64,000 nt of DNA. Origin: an uncultured Eubacterium sp. Its GTDB lineage: Bacteria; Bacillota; Clostridia; Lachnospirales; Lachnospiraceae. A program made the position numbers and the translations under genes. The notes under the pieces were generated by a model. That model searched no databases. It was not told the DNA's origin and saw only the letters and a program-made list of their open reading frames with translations. The stretch spans positions 1 through 64,000 of the forward strand of contig CANDMI010000010.1 in assembly GCA_947385775.1 (NCBI GenBank), in the 5' to 3' direction. Each line of letters begins with the position of its first letter. Position 1 is the stretch's first letter. Positions 23,049 to 32,981 of the stretch are shown here, piece by piece.

Positions 23049-24212
23049 TTATTTCACGATACGAACCTTGATCACGCCATTCATCTCTTTCATCTTTTCC
23101 ACCGCTTCTTGCGACATCGGCACGTCGATGTCAAACATGGAATACGCGTAATCGCCTTTTGACTTGTTCGTCATATTTTCGATGTTGATGTCAAAATGGC
23201 CAAACATCGAAGAAAACTGGCCGATCACTCCCTTGCTGTTTTTATGGAGCACCGCCACACGGCCAGCCGTCGTGCATTCGCCCATATCGCAGTTCGGATA
23301 ATTTACCGAATTTTTGATATTGCCGTTTTCCAGGTAATCGCAGATCTCCTGGGCCGCCATGACTGCGCAGTTATCCTCGGATTCTTCCGTGGACGCGCCA
23401 AGGTGCGGCGTTACGATACAGCCCTCTTTTCCGGCTACCGTATGGTTCGGGAAATCGGAAACGTATTTTTTCAGCCTTCCTTCCTCTAACGCGGTTATCA
23501 CAGCCGCTTCGTCCACAAGCAGATCCCTGGCAAAATTTAAAAGCACCGCCGTCGGCTTCATCAGAGCCACCGCATCTGCGTTAATCATATTTTTCGTGGA
23601 ATCCAGCAGCGGCACATGGATGGAAATAAAATCGCATTCCCGGTAAATGTCTTCTACATTTTTCACATGCTTTACATTGCGCGACAGGTTCCAGGCAGCT
23701 TTAATCGAAATATACGGGTCATACCCATATACCTCCATGCCTAAATGGGTCGCCGCATTCGCCACGCGGATGCCAATCGCCCCAAGGCCGATGATGCCGA
23801 TCTTTTTACCAGAAAGCTCATTCCCGGCAAAGGCTTTTTTCTGCTTTTCCGTAAGCTTTGCGATGTCTGGATTATCCTTTTGTGATTTCACCCAGTCCAC
23901 GCCGCCTACAATGTCGCGGCTTGCCATTAACATCCCGGCAAACACCAGCTCCTTTACGCCGTTTGCGTTGGCCCCCGGCGTGTTAAACACCACGATCCCT
24001 TTGTCCGCGCATTTATCCAACGGGATATTGTTTACGCCCGCGCCTGCCCGGGCTACCACATCCAGGCTGTCCGGCAGCTCCATCTCATGCATGGAAGCGG
24101 AGCGCACTAACGCCGCCTGCGCGTCCTTTATATCCTCTACTTTTTGATAGTTATCCGTTAAAACCTCTAATCCGACTTCCGCAATCGGGTTTAAGCATAC
24201 ATAATTAAACAT
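23049..24212 (-). CDS. serA: D-3-phosphoglycerate dehydrogenase
   Basis: 387-residue NAD-dependent dehydrogenase for the first step of serine synthesis. Substrate-binding AGAGVNNIPLDKC, Rossmann motif GKKIGIIGLGAIG, catalytic Arg/Glu region (LLNFARDLLVDEAAV) and His in VTPHLGASTEES are visible. A C-terminal ACT domain (about residues 318-387) provides probable serine feedback inhibition. GGAGG precedes the ATG. The gene lies 35 bp downstream of serC. Confidence 0.96.
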   Translation of the reverse strand: MFNYVCLNPIAEVGLEVLTDNYQKVEDIKDAQAALVRSASMHEMELPDSLDVVARAGAGVNNIPLDKCADKGIVVFNTPGANANGVKELVFAGMLMASRDIVGGVDWVKSQKDNPDIAKLTEKQKKAFAGNELSGKKIGIIGLGAIGIRVANAATHLGMEVYGYDPYISIKAAWNLSRNVKHVKNVEDIYRECDFISIHVPLLDSTKNMINADAVALMKPTAVLLNFARDLLVDEAAVITALEEGRLKKYVSDFPNHTVAGKEGCIVTPHLGASTEESEDNCAVMAAQEICDYLENGNIKNSVNYPNCDMGECTTAGRVAVLHKNSKGVIGQFSSMFGHFDINIENMTNKSKGDYAYSMFDIDVPMSQEAVEKMKEMNGVIKVRIVK

Positions 24213-24247
24213 TTCTTCCTCCCTGATGGATGGTAATGGTTTACAGC

Positions 24248-25330
24248 CTAACGGTTGTCTGCTTCAAACTGTTTCATAAACGAAACTAATTTTTCCACTC
24301 CCTCTTTTGGCATTGCGTTATAAATCGACGCGCGCATACCGCCCACCGTCCTGTGGCCTTTTAAGTTCACAAACCCGGCTTTTTCGGCTTCCGCTACAAA
24401 TTTCGCGTCTAATTCCTTATCCCCTGTGACAAACGGCACATTCATAAGGGAACGGTCTTTTGGCTCTACCGTACCCTGGAACATCTCGCTCTGGTCTAAG
24501 AAATCATATAAAAGCTTCGCTTTTTCCATGTTGCGCTTTTGGATTTCTTCTAAACCGCCCATCTTTTTGAGCCATTGAAATACCTTTCCGCAAATATAAA
24601 TGCCATAGCAAGGCGGCGTATTATATAAAGACTCCGCGTCCGCATGGGTTTTATATTTTAACATCGTAGGCGTTCCAGGCAAAGTATCTTCGGTAATGAG
24701 ATCCTCGCGGATGATCACAACCACAACCCCAGCAGGGCCTACATTTTTTTGCACGCCGCCATAGATAATCCCATACTTGCTTACATCCACAGGTTCGGAT
24801 AAAAAGCAGGACGACACGTCCGCCACCAGCGTATGCCCTTTTGTATTCGGAAGCTGTTTGTATTTCGTACCGTAAATGGTGTTATTTTCACAAATATATA
24901 CGTAATCCAGGTCATCCGCAATATCCAGGTCGGAGCAGTCCGGGATATAGGAAAACGTCTTATCCTCCGAAGAAGCCAGCTTTACCGCTTCCCCGTAAAT
25001 CTGCGCTTCCTGGAACGCTTTTTTTGCCCACTGTCCCGTTACGATATATCCGGCCTTTTTATTTTTCATTAAATTCATCGGGATCATCGCAAACTGCTGG
25101 GACGCGCCGCCCTGTAAAAACAACACTTTATAATTGTCCGGTATTTTCATCAAATCCCGGATATCTTTTTCCGCTTCTTTGATGATCTTGTCGTATACCT
25201 TGGAACGGTGGGACATCTCCATTACCGACATCCCGCATCCCTGGTAATCCAGCATTTCATCCGCCGCTTCACGCAGCACTTCTTCCGGCAAGACCGCAGG
25301 CCCCGCGGAAAAATTATATACTCTGCCCAT
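24248..25330 (-). CDS. serC: Phosphoserine aminotransferase
   Basis: 360-residue PLP-dependent class V aminotransferase, second step of serine synthesis (3-phosphohydroxypyruvate to phosphoserine). N-terminal NFSAGPAVLPEEVL, LFLQGGASQQFAMIPMN, and the PLP lysine region YGGVQKNVGPAGV are diagnostic. AGGAGG precedes the ATG. It lies between ilvB and serA. The phosphoserine phosphatase gene (serB) is not in the window. Confidence 0.96.
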   Translation of the reverse strand: MGRVYNFSAGPAVLPEEVLREAADEMLDYQGCGMSVMEMSHRSKVYDKIIKEAEKDIRDLMKIPDNYKVLFLQGGASQQFAMIPMNLMKNKKAGYIVTGQWAKKAFQEAQIYGEAVKLASSEDKTFSYIPDCSDLDIADDLDYVYICENNTIYGTKYKQLPNTKGHTLVADVSSCFLSEPVDVSKYGIIYGGVQKNVGPAGVVVVIIREDLITEDTLPGTPTMLKYKTHADAESLYNTPPCYGIYICGKVFQWLKKMGGLEEIQKRNMEKAKLLYDFLDQSEMFQGTVEPKDRSLMNVPFVTGDKELDAKFVAEAEKAGFVNLKGHRTVGGMRASIYNAMPKEGVEKLVSFMKQFEADNR

Positions 25331-25352
25331 TTTATCCTCCTAACTTATATGA

Positions 25353-25409
25353 TATACTCATGAGCATACATATTTGCCATTGTAAGCAAATCATTTCGCT
25401 CACGGGTAT
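25353..25409. repeat. Palindromic repeat, family B, short form
   Basis: 57-bp element with ends TATACTCATGAGC and GCTCACGGGTAT. It matches the inverted 16584-16676 copy at both ends but lacks its central 35-40 bp. It lies in the ilvB-serC gap, 10 bp beyond the ilvB stop codon. Confidence 0.7.
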
Positions 25410-25418
25410 CATCTACCG

Positions 25419-27089
25419 CTATAAATCTTCCTCTGAAAACGCCTCGCTGATCGGCGTGCCCGGCGCAACCATCGGCCATACTTTGTCGTCACAGTTTAGC
25501 ACGCAGTCTAACACCGTCGTTTTGCCGGACTCCAACGCGCGGGCAATGGCTTCGTCAAATTCCTCACGGGTTGTTACCCGGCATCCATCCGCCCCCATAG
25601 CCTTTGCAAGCCCGACGTAATCTACGCCGTCATCCAATACGGTGGCGGAATAATGTTTATCATAAAATAAATCCTGCCACTGTCTTACCATTCCAAGCAC
25701 ATGGTTGTTAAAGACCACCTCAATTAACGGAAGCTTTTCCCGTACGGCTGTCGCGATCTCATTCATATTCATGCGAAAGCACCCGTCCCCCGCAATGTTG
25801 ATCACCTGCTTATCCGGGTTTGCAATCTGCGCGCCAATGGCCGCGCCAAGGCCGTAGCCCATAGTCCCAAGCCCGCCGGATGTTATAAGCCTTCTTGGTC
25901 TGGCATATTTATAATACTGGGCCGCCCACATCTGGTGCTGCCCTACTTCTGTCACTAAAATCGCGTCGCCCTTTGTCTTTTCATATATCTTTTCAATGAT
26001 ATACGGCCCCGACAGGCCCGCCTTGTGGTAGGTAAGCGGGTATTTTTTCTGATAGCCTTCGATTTGATTTAACCACTCCGAATGATCCAGCTGCTCCAGC
26101 TTTTCATTCAGCCTTGTTAAAATCTCTTTCATATCGCCGACTACGCCCACGTCCACTACGATATTTTTATTGATCTCCGCCGGGTCTACGTCAAACTGCA
26201 CGATTTTTGCCTGGCTTGCAAATTTCGCCGCGTTTCCAAGCACACGGTCGGAAAAACGCACCCCTGCCGCGATCAAAAGGTCGCATTCGCTGACGCCGTA
26301 ATTCGACGTTTTTGTGCCGTGCATCCCAAGCATCCCGGTATATTTTTCGTCTGTGCCGTCAAACGCGCCCTTTCCCATCAGCGTGTCGCAGACCGGCGCG
26401 TCGACTTTTTTTACAAACTCATGCAGCTCCTCTTTCGCGTCTGATAATACAACGCCGCCGCCGACAAAAATATACGGCCTTTTCGCCTGCCTGATCAGCT
26501 TTGCCGCACTCGCAAGATCTTCTTCCCTAAGCTTATGCACAAAGCGCTTTGGCATTTCGATTTTTTGCGGGATGTATTCCGCCTTATTTGCGGTCACGTC
26601 CTTTGGAATATCCACTAACACCGGGCCTGGCCTGCCTTTTCTTGCAATGTCAAAGGCACGGCGTATCGTAGCCGCAAGGCTTTCTACATCCTTCACTATA
26701 AAATTATGCTTCGTGATCGGCGTTGTGATACCTGCAATGTCAATTTCCTGAAAGCTGTCTTTTCCAAGCAGCGGCACCGTGACGTTACAGGTAATCGCAA
26801 CTAACGGCACGGAATCCATATACGCGGTGGCGATCCCCGTAACCAGGTTGGTCGCCCCAGGGCCGCTGGTGGCAAGGCATACCCCGACTTTTCCGCTGCT
26901 TCTCGCATAGCCGTCCGCCGCATGAGACGCCCCCTGCTCATGGGAGGTCAGCACATGGCGAATCTCGTCCCTGTGCTTGTATAATTCATCATACACATTT
27001 AAAATTGCCCCGCCCGGATATCCAAATACAGTATCTACGCCCTGCTCTTTTAAGCACTCTATAATCATTTGCGCTCCGGTCAATTGCAT
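25419..27089 (-). CDS. ilvB: Acetolactate synthase large subunit
   Basis: 556-residue ThDP-dependent enzyme joining two pyruvates, or pyruvate and 2-oxobutyrate, in branched-chain amino acid synthesis. VFGYPGGAILNVYDEL, the catalytic Glu in LTSHEQGASHAADG, FAD-region RFSDRVLGN and the ThDP motif GDGCFRMNMNEIATA with NNHVLGMVRQWQ are present. The regulatory small subunit gene (ilvN) is not adjacent. It lies downstream of ilvD by about 105 bp. Confidence 0.96.
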   Translation of the reverse strand: MQLTGAQMIIECLKEQGVDTVFGYPGGAILNVYDELYKHRDEIRHVLTSHEQGASHAADGYARSSGKVGVCLATSGPGATNLVTGIATAYMDSVPLVAITCNVTVPLLGKDSFQEIDIAGITTPITKHNFIVKDVESLAATIRRAFDIARKGRPGPVLVDIPKDVTANKAEYIPQKIEMPKRFVHKLREEDLASAAKLIRQAKRPYIFVGGGVVLSDAKEELHEFVKKVDAPVCDTLMGKGAFDGTDEKYTGMLGMHGTKTSNYGVSECDLLIAAGVRFSDRVLGNAAKFASQAKIVQFDVDPAEINKNIVVDVGVVGDMKEILTRLNEKLEQLDHSEWLNQIEGYQKKYPLTYHKAGLSGPYIIEKIYEKTKGDAILVTEVGQHQMWAAQYYKYARPRRLITSGGLGTMGYGLGAAIGAQIANPDKQVINIAGDGCFRMNMNEIATAVREKLPLIEVVFNNHVLGMVRQWQDLFYDKHYSATVLDDGVDYVGLAKAMGADGCRVTTREEFDEAIARALESGKTTVLDCVLNCDDKVWPMVAPGTPISEAFSEEDL

Positions 27090-27194
27090 TTTTATCTGCC
27101 CTCTTTCTAATTGATTTCCATTTCAAAGCCTGATTTCCTTCCAGATGTCAGATATCATCAGGCTGTTGCAACAGTCCAATGTTTGCGCCTGGAT

Positions 27195-28871
27195 TTACTT
27201 TTTTGTATCCGGAATCTGCAATACCGCGCCGCGGTTTCCAGACGTAACCAGCGCCGCATAGCGGGACAGGTAGCCGCCTGTCACCTTTGGCTCCCTTGGC
27301 TGCCATTTTGCCCTGCGCGCCGTAAGCTCCTCCTCGGATACCGCAAGCTCCAGCTTCATTTCCGGTATGTTGATGCGGATGATATCCCCTTCTTCCACAA
27401 GCGCGATCGGCCCTCCGACTGCCGCCTCCGGGGATACGTGCCCGATGGACGCCCCGCGGCTTGCGCCGGAAAACCGTCCGTCGGTGATCAACGCAACCGA
27501 TGAGCCAAGGCCCATCCCCGCGATCGCCGAGGTCGGGTTTAACATTTCCCGCATACCAGGCCCGCCCTTTGGCCCTTCATAGCGGATGACTACCACGTCC
27601 CCTTTTACGATCCTTCCGCCTTTTATCGCTTCAATCGCGTCTTCCTCGCAGTCAAACACCCTTGCAGGCCCTTCGTGCACCATCATTTCTTCCACGACCG
27701 CCGAACGTTTTACGACTGAACCGTCCGGGGCCAGGTTGCCCTTTAATACGGCAAGCCCTCCGGTCTTGCTGTATGGGTTATCCACCGGGCGGATAACCTG
27801 CGGATTTTTATTTACCGCGCCTTTGATATTTTCCCCGATGGTCTTTCCGGTTACGGTCATGCAGTCCGTATGCAGCAGCCCGATATCCGCAAGCTCCTTC
27901 ATCACCGCATACACGCCGCCCGCTTCGTTTAAATCCTCCATATAAGTCGGGCCGGCAGGCGCAAGATGGCACAGGTTCGGGGTCTTTTCACTAATCGGGT
28001 TTGCAAAGGAAATGTCAAAATCAAATCCGATCTCATGGGCGATCGCCGGCAGGTGCAGCATACTGTTTGTGGAACATCCTAACGCCATATCTACCGTCAG
28101 CGCGTTTAAGACCGCTTCCTTAGTCATAATGTCCCTTGGACGGATATTTTTTTCGAGCATATCCATTACCGCCATGCCCGCGTGCTTTGCCAATTTCAAA
28201 CGCTCGGAATAAACCGCGGGGATCGTCCCGTTGCCGGAAAGCCCCATCCCAAGAGCTTCGGTCAGGCAGTTCATGGAGTTTGCCGTATACATGCCGGAGC
28301 AGGAGCCGCAGGTCGGGCATACCTTTTGTTCGTATTCCAACACTTCTTCCTCGCTCATGGTCCCAGCCGCATGGGAGCCTACCGCTTCAAACATGGACGA
28401 TAAGCTTCTTTTTTGCCCTTTTACATGCCCCGCCAACATCGGCCCGCCGGATACGAATACCGTCGGCACGTTGATCCTTGCCGCCGCCATCAAAAGCCCT
28501 GGCACGTTTTTATCACAGTTTGGCACCATAACCAGCGCGTCAAACTGGTGCGCAATCGCCATACATTCGGTGGAATCCGCAATTAAATCCCTTGTAACCA
28601 GGGAATATTTCATGCCGATATGCCCCATCGCGATCCCGTCGCATACCGCGATCGCCGGAAATACCACCGGAACGCCGCCAGCTTCGGCAACGCCCATTTT
28701 TACCGCATTTACGATTTTATCCAGATTCATATGGCCCGGCACGATCTCATTATAGGAGCTTACGATGCCGACCATAGGTTTTTTCAGTTCTTCCTCCGTA
28801 AACCCCAGGGCATTGAACAGGGAACGGTGCGGAGCCTGCTGTATGCCGGATTTTACATGGTCACTTTTCAT
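27195..28871 (-). CDS. ilvD: Dihydroxy-acid dehydratase
   Basis: 558-residue iron-sulfur dehydratase converting dihydroxy acids to 2-keto acids for valine, leucine and isoleucine. Cluster cysteines lie in [10 protein letters not shown] and [17 protein letters not shown]. The C-terminal [12 protein letters not shown] and [14 protein letters not shown] blocks are conserved. The length is full. It lies 30 bp downstream of leuB. Oxygen sensitivity of the cluster fits an anaerobe. Confidence 0.97.
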   Translation of the reverse strand: MKSDHVKSGIQQAPHRSLFNALGFTEEELKKPMVGIVSSYNEIVPGHMNLDKIVNAVKMGVAEAGGVPVVFPAIAVCDGIAMGHIGMKYSLVTRDLIADSTECMAIAHQFDALVMVPNCDKNVPGLLMAAARINVPTVFVSGGPMLAGHVKGQKRSLSSMFEAVGSHAAGTMSEEEVLEYEQKVCPTCGSCSGMYTANSMNCLTEALGMGLSGNGTIPAVYSERLKLAKHAGMAVMDMLEKNIRPRDIMTKEAVLNALTVDMALGCSTNSMLHLPAIAHEIGFDFDISFANPISEKTPNLCHLAPAGPTYMEDLNEAGGVYAVMKELADIGLLHTDCMTVTGKTIGENIKGAVNKNPQVIRPVDNPYSKTGGLAVLKGNLAPDGSVVKRSAVVEEMMVHEGPARVFDCEEDAIEAIKGGRIVKGDVVVIRYEGPKGGPGMREMLNPTSAIAGMGLGSSVALITDGRFSGASRGASIGHVSPEAAVGGPIALVEEGDIIRINIPEMKLELAVSEEELTARRAKWQPREPKVTGGYLSRYAALVTSGNRGAVLQIPDTKK

Positions 28872-28901
28872 TTCCGTCTTCCTTTCTAAATTAAAACTGC
28901 C

Positions 28902-30005
28902 TTATTTTATCGCTTCACAGAGCAGATCGCCCATTTTTTCTGTGCCAATCTGCGTAACCGATGATTTTTTGCTTTCCTCCTGCGGCATAATGTCGATCGT
29001 ACGATAACCCTGCTTTAACACTTCTTTCACCGCATATTGAATTGCATCCGCTTCTTTATCCAGGTCAAAGCTATAACGCAGCATCATTGCCGCGGATAAA
29101 ATCGCCGCGATTGGATTTGCAATGCCCTTGCCCGCGATATCCGGCGCGGAGCCGCCGCTTGGCTCGTAAAGCCCGAATTTTGTGTCGTTTAAGCTGGCGG
29201 ACGCCAACATCCCAATGGAGCCTGTCACCATAGACGCTTCATCCGATAAAATATCCCCAAACATATTTTCCGTTAAAACCACGTCAAACTGCTTTGGATC
29301 TTTTACAAGCTGCATCGCGCAGTTGTCCACAAGCATATGCTCTAAGGATACATCCGGGTAGTCCTTTGCCACCTCTTCTACCACGCTCCTCCATAACCGG
29401 GAGGAATCCAGCACGTTTGCCTTATCGACGCTGGTCACTTTTTTGCGGTGCTTCCTTGCAATGTCAAAGCCCCGCTTTGCAATCCTGCGGATTTCTTCTT
29501 CATTATAGGTCAGCGTATCCACCGCCGTCATAAGCCCGTCCTGCATCTGCGTCTTACGTTCCCCAAAATACAATCCGCCGGTTAATTCCCGCATGATCAG
29601 TAAATCAAAGCCGTCGCCGATAATGTCGTCCCTTAACGGGCAGGCTTCCTTTAATTCTTCATATAAATAAGCAGGGCGCAGGTTCGCAAATAAATTCAGC
29701 GCTTTTCGTAAGCCCAAAAGCCCCGCCTCCGGGCGCAGCTTCGGCTCCAGCTTATACCAAGAGGACACCGCCGGGTTCCCGCCAATGGAGCCCATCAAAA
29801 CCGCATCGCAGGATTTTGCCTGTTCAACAGCCTCCTCCGTCAACGGCACGCCGTTTACATCAATGGAACAGCCCCCCATTAAAATCGGTACATAGTGAAA
29901 TTTATGCCCGTATTTATCTCCAATTTGATCTAAAACCTTTTTTGCTTCCGCTATAATCTCCGGCCCAATCCCATCGCCGGAAATCACGCCTACCTTATAT
30001 TCCAT
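28902..30005 (-). CDS. leuB: 3-isopropylmalate dehydrogenase
   Basis: 367-residue NAD-dependent beta-decarboxylating dehydrogenase of leucine synthesis. N-terminal GVISGDGIGPEI, catalytic Arg region RELTGGLYFGER, Tyr/Lys-bearing VTSVDKANVLDSSRLWR, Asp cluster NMFGDILSDEASM and adenine-binding EPSGGSAPDIAGKG are intact. It lies between yajC and ilvD. The other leucine genes (leuA, leuC, leuD) are not in the window. Confidence 0.97.
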   Translation of the reverse strand: MEYKVGVISGDGIGPEIIAEAKKVLDQIGDKYGHKFHYVPILMGGCSIDVNGVPLTEEAVEQAKSCDAVLMGSIGGNPAVSSWYKLEPKLRPEAGLLGLRKALNLFANLRPAYLYEELKEACPLRDDIIGDGFDLLIMRELTGGLYFGERKTQMQDGLMTAVDTLTYNEEEIRRIAKRGFDIARKHRKKVTSVDKANVLDSSRLWRSVVEEVAKDYPDVSLEHMLVDNCAMQLVKDPKQFDVVLTENMFGDILSDEASMVTGSIGMLASASLNDTKFGLYEPSGGSAPDIAGKGIANPIAAILSAAMMLRYSFDLDKEADAIQYAVKEVLKQGYRTIDIMPQEESKKSSVTQIGTEKMGDLLCEAIK

Positions 30006-30095
30006 GTTCCATTCCTTTCTCGTTTATGCGTGCGGGCGTTTCTTTGCCAAATCCTGCCGGCAAACCGCTATGCCCGCAGGATCGCGGCGCGCCGC

Positions 30096-30434
30096 TTACT
30101 TCTTTTTTTTGTCCTCTACCGCATTGGCCGCGTCCTCCGGCTTTTCCACAACGGAAATCGCCGCCCGCTGCATCGGGATACGGCAGTTTTTATTGCTGCC
30201 AAATTCCACAATTACAGTATCATCCGATATGTCAATGATCGTCCCGTAAAACCCGCTTGTCGTCAATACCGTATCGCCTACCTCCAAAGCGGCCAGCATG
30301 GCGTTTTTCTTTTTCTGCTCCTTTTGCTGCGGACGGATCATGAAAAAATACATGAAGCCGAACAGTACAACAATGGATAAGATCATGCCCGCCATACTTC
30401 CCGCGCCGCTCGCGTTCGCATTTGCTGCTAACAT
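30096..30434 (-). CDS. yajC: Preprotein translocase subunit YajC
   Basis: 112-residue membrane protein with one helix (about 14-32) ending in the YajC signature FFMIRPQQKEQKKKNAML and the cytoplasmic domain LEVGDTVLTTSGFYGTIIDI. It associates with SecDF. The ATG at 30434 has AGGAGGGAAC directly upstream and is preferred over 30455. It follows tgt on the same strand, the common tgt-yajC order, but has its own promoter at 30578-30606. Confidence 0.93.
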   Translation of the reverse strand: MLAANANASGAGSMAGMILSIVVLFGFMYFFMIRPQQKEQKKKNAMLAALEVGDTVLTTSGFYGTIIDISDDTVIVEFGSNKNCRIPMQRAAISVVEKPEDAANAVEDKKKK

Positions 30435-30577
30435 AGTTCCCTCCTGAAAATTCATCTAAATTTGTTGATAGCTTTTATAACTGCTTTTATAGCCGCTTTT
30501 ACATGATAATGGGCAAAAGCGGAATATACGCGGCAGCCCCATAAACCTTGAACCGCTGCGAAATATACACAAAAGAT

Positions 30578-30606
30578 ATTGTACAAGAATATATGCAAAA
30601 CGGCAA
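30578..30606 (-). promoter_or_regulatory. Promoter of the yajC-leu-ilv-ser unit
   Basis: Minus strand TTGCCG (30601-30606), 17-bp spacer, TACAAT (30578-30583). It leaves a leader of about 137 nt containing a CCGCTTTT/AAAAGCGG hairpin (about 30492-30523). Confidence 0.65.
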
Positions 30607-30655
30607 TATATTTTTTATACAGTCTTTACCGTAAATATAAGTCCAAAACGAACCG

Positions 30656-31786
30656 TTACCGCTGCAATAAGCCCTCCAGTTTTTTTGCCTTATACGAAGC
30701 GAACCGTCCATTTTCCAGCGCTTCTCGTATTTCCTCCATCATATGGTTATAAAAATAAAGGTTGTGCATCACGCAAAGCCTCATGCCAAGCATTTCCTTT
30801 GCCTTTAGCAAATGCCGGATATAGGCCCTGCTGTATTTTTGGCACGCCGGGCATCCGCAGCCTTCCTCGATCGGGCGCATATCCTTTTCATACTGCTTGT
30901 TAAACAAGTTGCGCTTGCCTTCGTTTGTATAGACATGCCCGTGGCGCCCGTTTCGCGTCGGGTATACACAGTCAAAAAAGTCCACGCCCCTCTCCACGGC
31001 CTCTAAAATATTGGCAGGCGTGCCTACGCCCATTAAATAAGTCGGCTTATCCACCGGTAAATGCGGAACTGTTTCTTCTATTATATAATACATTTCCTCA
31101 TGGGTTTCCCCCACCGCCAGCCCGCCGATGGCATAGCCGTCCAGCTCCATCTCCCGGATGCGCTTTGCGTGCTCGATTCGGATATCGGAAAAAACCGCGC
31201 CCTGGTTGATTCCAAATAATAGCTGGCGCTTATTTACCGTATCCTCCAGGCCGTTTAACCGCCGAAGCTCGTCCTTGCACCGTCCCAGCCAGCGCGTTGT
31301 CCGCTCAACCGAGCTCTGCACATATTCGCGCCCCGCAAGGCTGGAAGGGCATTCGTCAAAGGCCATTGCGATCGTGGAACCTAAGTTGGACTGTATCTGC
31401 ATACTCTGCTCGGGGCCCATAAAGATTTTCCGCCCGTCTATATGGGACTGGAAATAAACCCCTTCTTCCTTGATTTTTCGCAGATCCGCAAGGGAAAACA
31501 CCTGAAACCCGCCGGAATCGGTTAAAATCGGCTTATCCCATACCATAAATCTGTGCAAGCCCCCCAGCTCCTTGATCAATTGGTCGCCGGGGCGCACATG
31601 CAGATGGTATGTATTGGACAGCTCCACCTGGCATTTCAGCCCTTCCAGATCCTGGGTGGAAACCGCCCCTTTTATGGCGCCGCAGGTGCCCACATTCATA
31701 AACACCGGGGTCTGGATATCCCCGTGCACCGTATGGAACACGCTGCGCTTCGCCCTGCCTTCCTGTTTTAAAATCTCATACATCAT
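30656..31786 (-). CDS. tgt: Queuine tRNA-ribosyltransferase (TGT)
   Basis: 376-residue enzyme exchanging guanine-34 for preQ1 in tRNAs with GUN anticodons. Catalytic and binding blocks TDSGGFQVFSL, AFDECPSS, GGLAVGE and the DCVYPTRNGRHG segment are intact. Zinc ligands appear as CGCPAC near residue 309-314 with Cys and His in LCVMHNLYFY. Two adjacent ATG codons make the exact start uncertain by one residue. The gene lies upstream of yajC. Confidence 0.97.
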   Translation of the reverse strand: MMYEILKQEGRAKRSVFHTVHGDIQTPVFMNVGTCGAIKGAVSTQDLEGLKCQVELSNTYHLHVRPGDQLIKELGGLHRFMVWDKPILTDSGGFQVFSLADLRKIKEEGVYFQSHIDGRKIFMGPEQSMQIQSNLGSTIAMAFDECPSSLAGREYVQSSVERTTRWLGRCKDELRRLNGLEDTVNKRQLLFGINQGAVFSDIRIEHAKRIREMELDGYAIGGLAVGETHEEMYYIIEETVPHLPVDKPTYLMGVGTPANILEAVERGVDFFDCVYPTRNGRHGHVYTNEGKRNLFNKQYEKDMRPIEEGCGCPACQKYSRAYIRHLLKAKEMLGMRLCVMHNLYFYNHMMEEIREALENGRFASYKAKKLEGLLQR

Positions 31787-31820
31787 GGCTGATCTTATTT
31801 ATATTCCTCATTTCACAGCA

Positions 31821-32537
31821 TTATGGCTGATTTTTGTTTACAATCCTCGTTTCATATTTCCCGGTTGCAATGTCTATGTAGCGGACAAATAAGGACACCT
31901 TATTTTCTTCGTTTAAGCTGCTCCAGATTCGCTCCGTCAAAGCGTCTATTCCACCGGAAAGGCTTACCGGCTTTGGCTCCCCTTCAAAGCTAGGCAGCGG
32001 CTCCCCGTCCCCTAAGTAGGTATGGATAAAATGCCCCTGCGCGGCAGCCGGGTTTTCATAGGCAAAGGTATAGCGGCAGCAGGATCCTGCGTTTCCATTG
32101 TCGCTTTTTAAAATAGACATGGCATAATTAAAGCTTCCGTTTTCGATATGCATGATCCCTGAAATCCGCGGCGTAAAATTTGGCGCATCCGGCTCAAACG
32201 TCCTTGTGCGCAACGCCTGCTCAAAGGTCTGCTGTTTGTCCATTAACTCATAGATCGTATCCGTCTGGTCGCCGTTTGTGACAATGGTCTTATTCCCCAA
32301 GACACGCACCGGGGCATAGATCACAAGGCTCGGGTCTGTCAGCTTCGCAGGGTCGTAGGCCTGCGTGCGGATCCCCTCCCCGTCTTCCACAAAAATCCGG
32401 TTGCGGCTGTTTACGCTCCTTCCCATTATAAAATAAGCGGCAACCGCATATTTTCCGCCAGCGGATTTTCCAATCACAATCCCCCTGCCCGGATAGGAAT
32501 TTGCGCTTAATTCTTCCTCAAGTGATAGCTGCTTCAT
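31821..32537 (-). CDS. IMP cyclohydrolase-like protein (PurO family)
   Basis: 238-residue protein with PurO/IMP-cyclohydrolase-like features: N-terminal NSYPGRGIVIGKS, AVAAYFIMGRSVNSRNRIF, and TPRISGIMHIENGSFNYAMSILK, which fit the Ntn-fold family that closes the purine ring of FAICAR. In bacteria such proteins often accompany or replace the PurH C-terminal activity. GGAGGAG precedes the ATG. The gene is 34 bp upstream of tgt; no other purine gene is adjacent. Confidence 0.85.
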   Translation of the reverse strand: MKQLSLEEELSANSYPGRGIVIGKSAGGKYAVAAYFIMGRSVNSRNRIFVEDGEGIRTQAYDPAKLTDPSLVIYAPVRVLGNKTIVTNGDQTDTIYELMDKQQTFEQALRTRTFEPDAPNFTPRISGIMHIENGSFNYAMSILKSDNGNAGSCCRYTFAYENPAAAQGHFIHTYLGDGEPLPSFEGEPKPVSLSGGIDALTERIWSSLNEENKVSLFVRYIDIATGKYETRIVNKNQP

Positions 32538-32733
32538 GATGCACTCCTCCTTTTACGTTCTTTCCAACCGCTATGCGGCTGCTTCCAGCCACAGGGCTTT
32601 CGGCAAATAAGTATTTTTTGAGTATAACATACCGATTGTGCAATTGCAATCTGGCGAAAGGAAATAGGGCAATATGCATAAAAAAAGAGGGAATGGGGCG
32701 GGTGGGGCTGTTATTTTTTATGGGTAAAATTAA

Positions 32734-32761
32734 GCGTGCAGAGTTTCTACACTCTGCACGC
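32734..32761 (-). terminator. Hairpin terminator downstream of hicB
   Basis: GCGTGCAGAGT pairs perfectly with ACTCTGCACGC around a 6-nt loop, 11 bp beyond the hicB stop; a TTAATTTT tract follows on the minus strand. Confidence 0.7.
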
Positions 32762-32771
32762 CCTCCCTGCT

Positions 32772-32981
32772 TTATGCATACATTAACCGCCCTTTCGGTT
32801 CAGGAATCTCCCAGCCCAATTCTTTCGCCCGTTCTATCCATTCCTGAATAATTATTTGCACATTCTCCATAACCTCGCCCAGCGTCTCCCCGTCTGCCAT
32901 ACAGCCAGACAATTCCGGGACTTGAGCCAAGTAACAATTATCCTCTTTACTCCACCATATAACAATCTCATATTTCACCAT
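32772..32981 (-). CDS. hicB: HicB-family antitoxin
   Basis: 69-residue protein of the short HicB type: beta strands YEIVIWWSKEDNCYLAQVPEL followed by SGCMADGETLGEVMENVQ and a helix IIIQEWIERAKELG. The degraded RNase-H-like fold neutralises HicA toxins. The ATG at 32981 follows GGAGGTGGGAAAG. It overlaps the end of hicA by 14 bp, with hicA upstream. There is no C-terminal DNA-binding domain, so autoregulation by this subunit is unlikely. Confidence 0.85.
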   Translation of the reverse strand: MVKYEIVIWWSKEDNCYLAQVPELSGCMADGETLGEVMENVQIIIQEWIERAKELGWEIPEPKGRLMYA

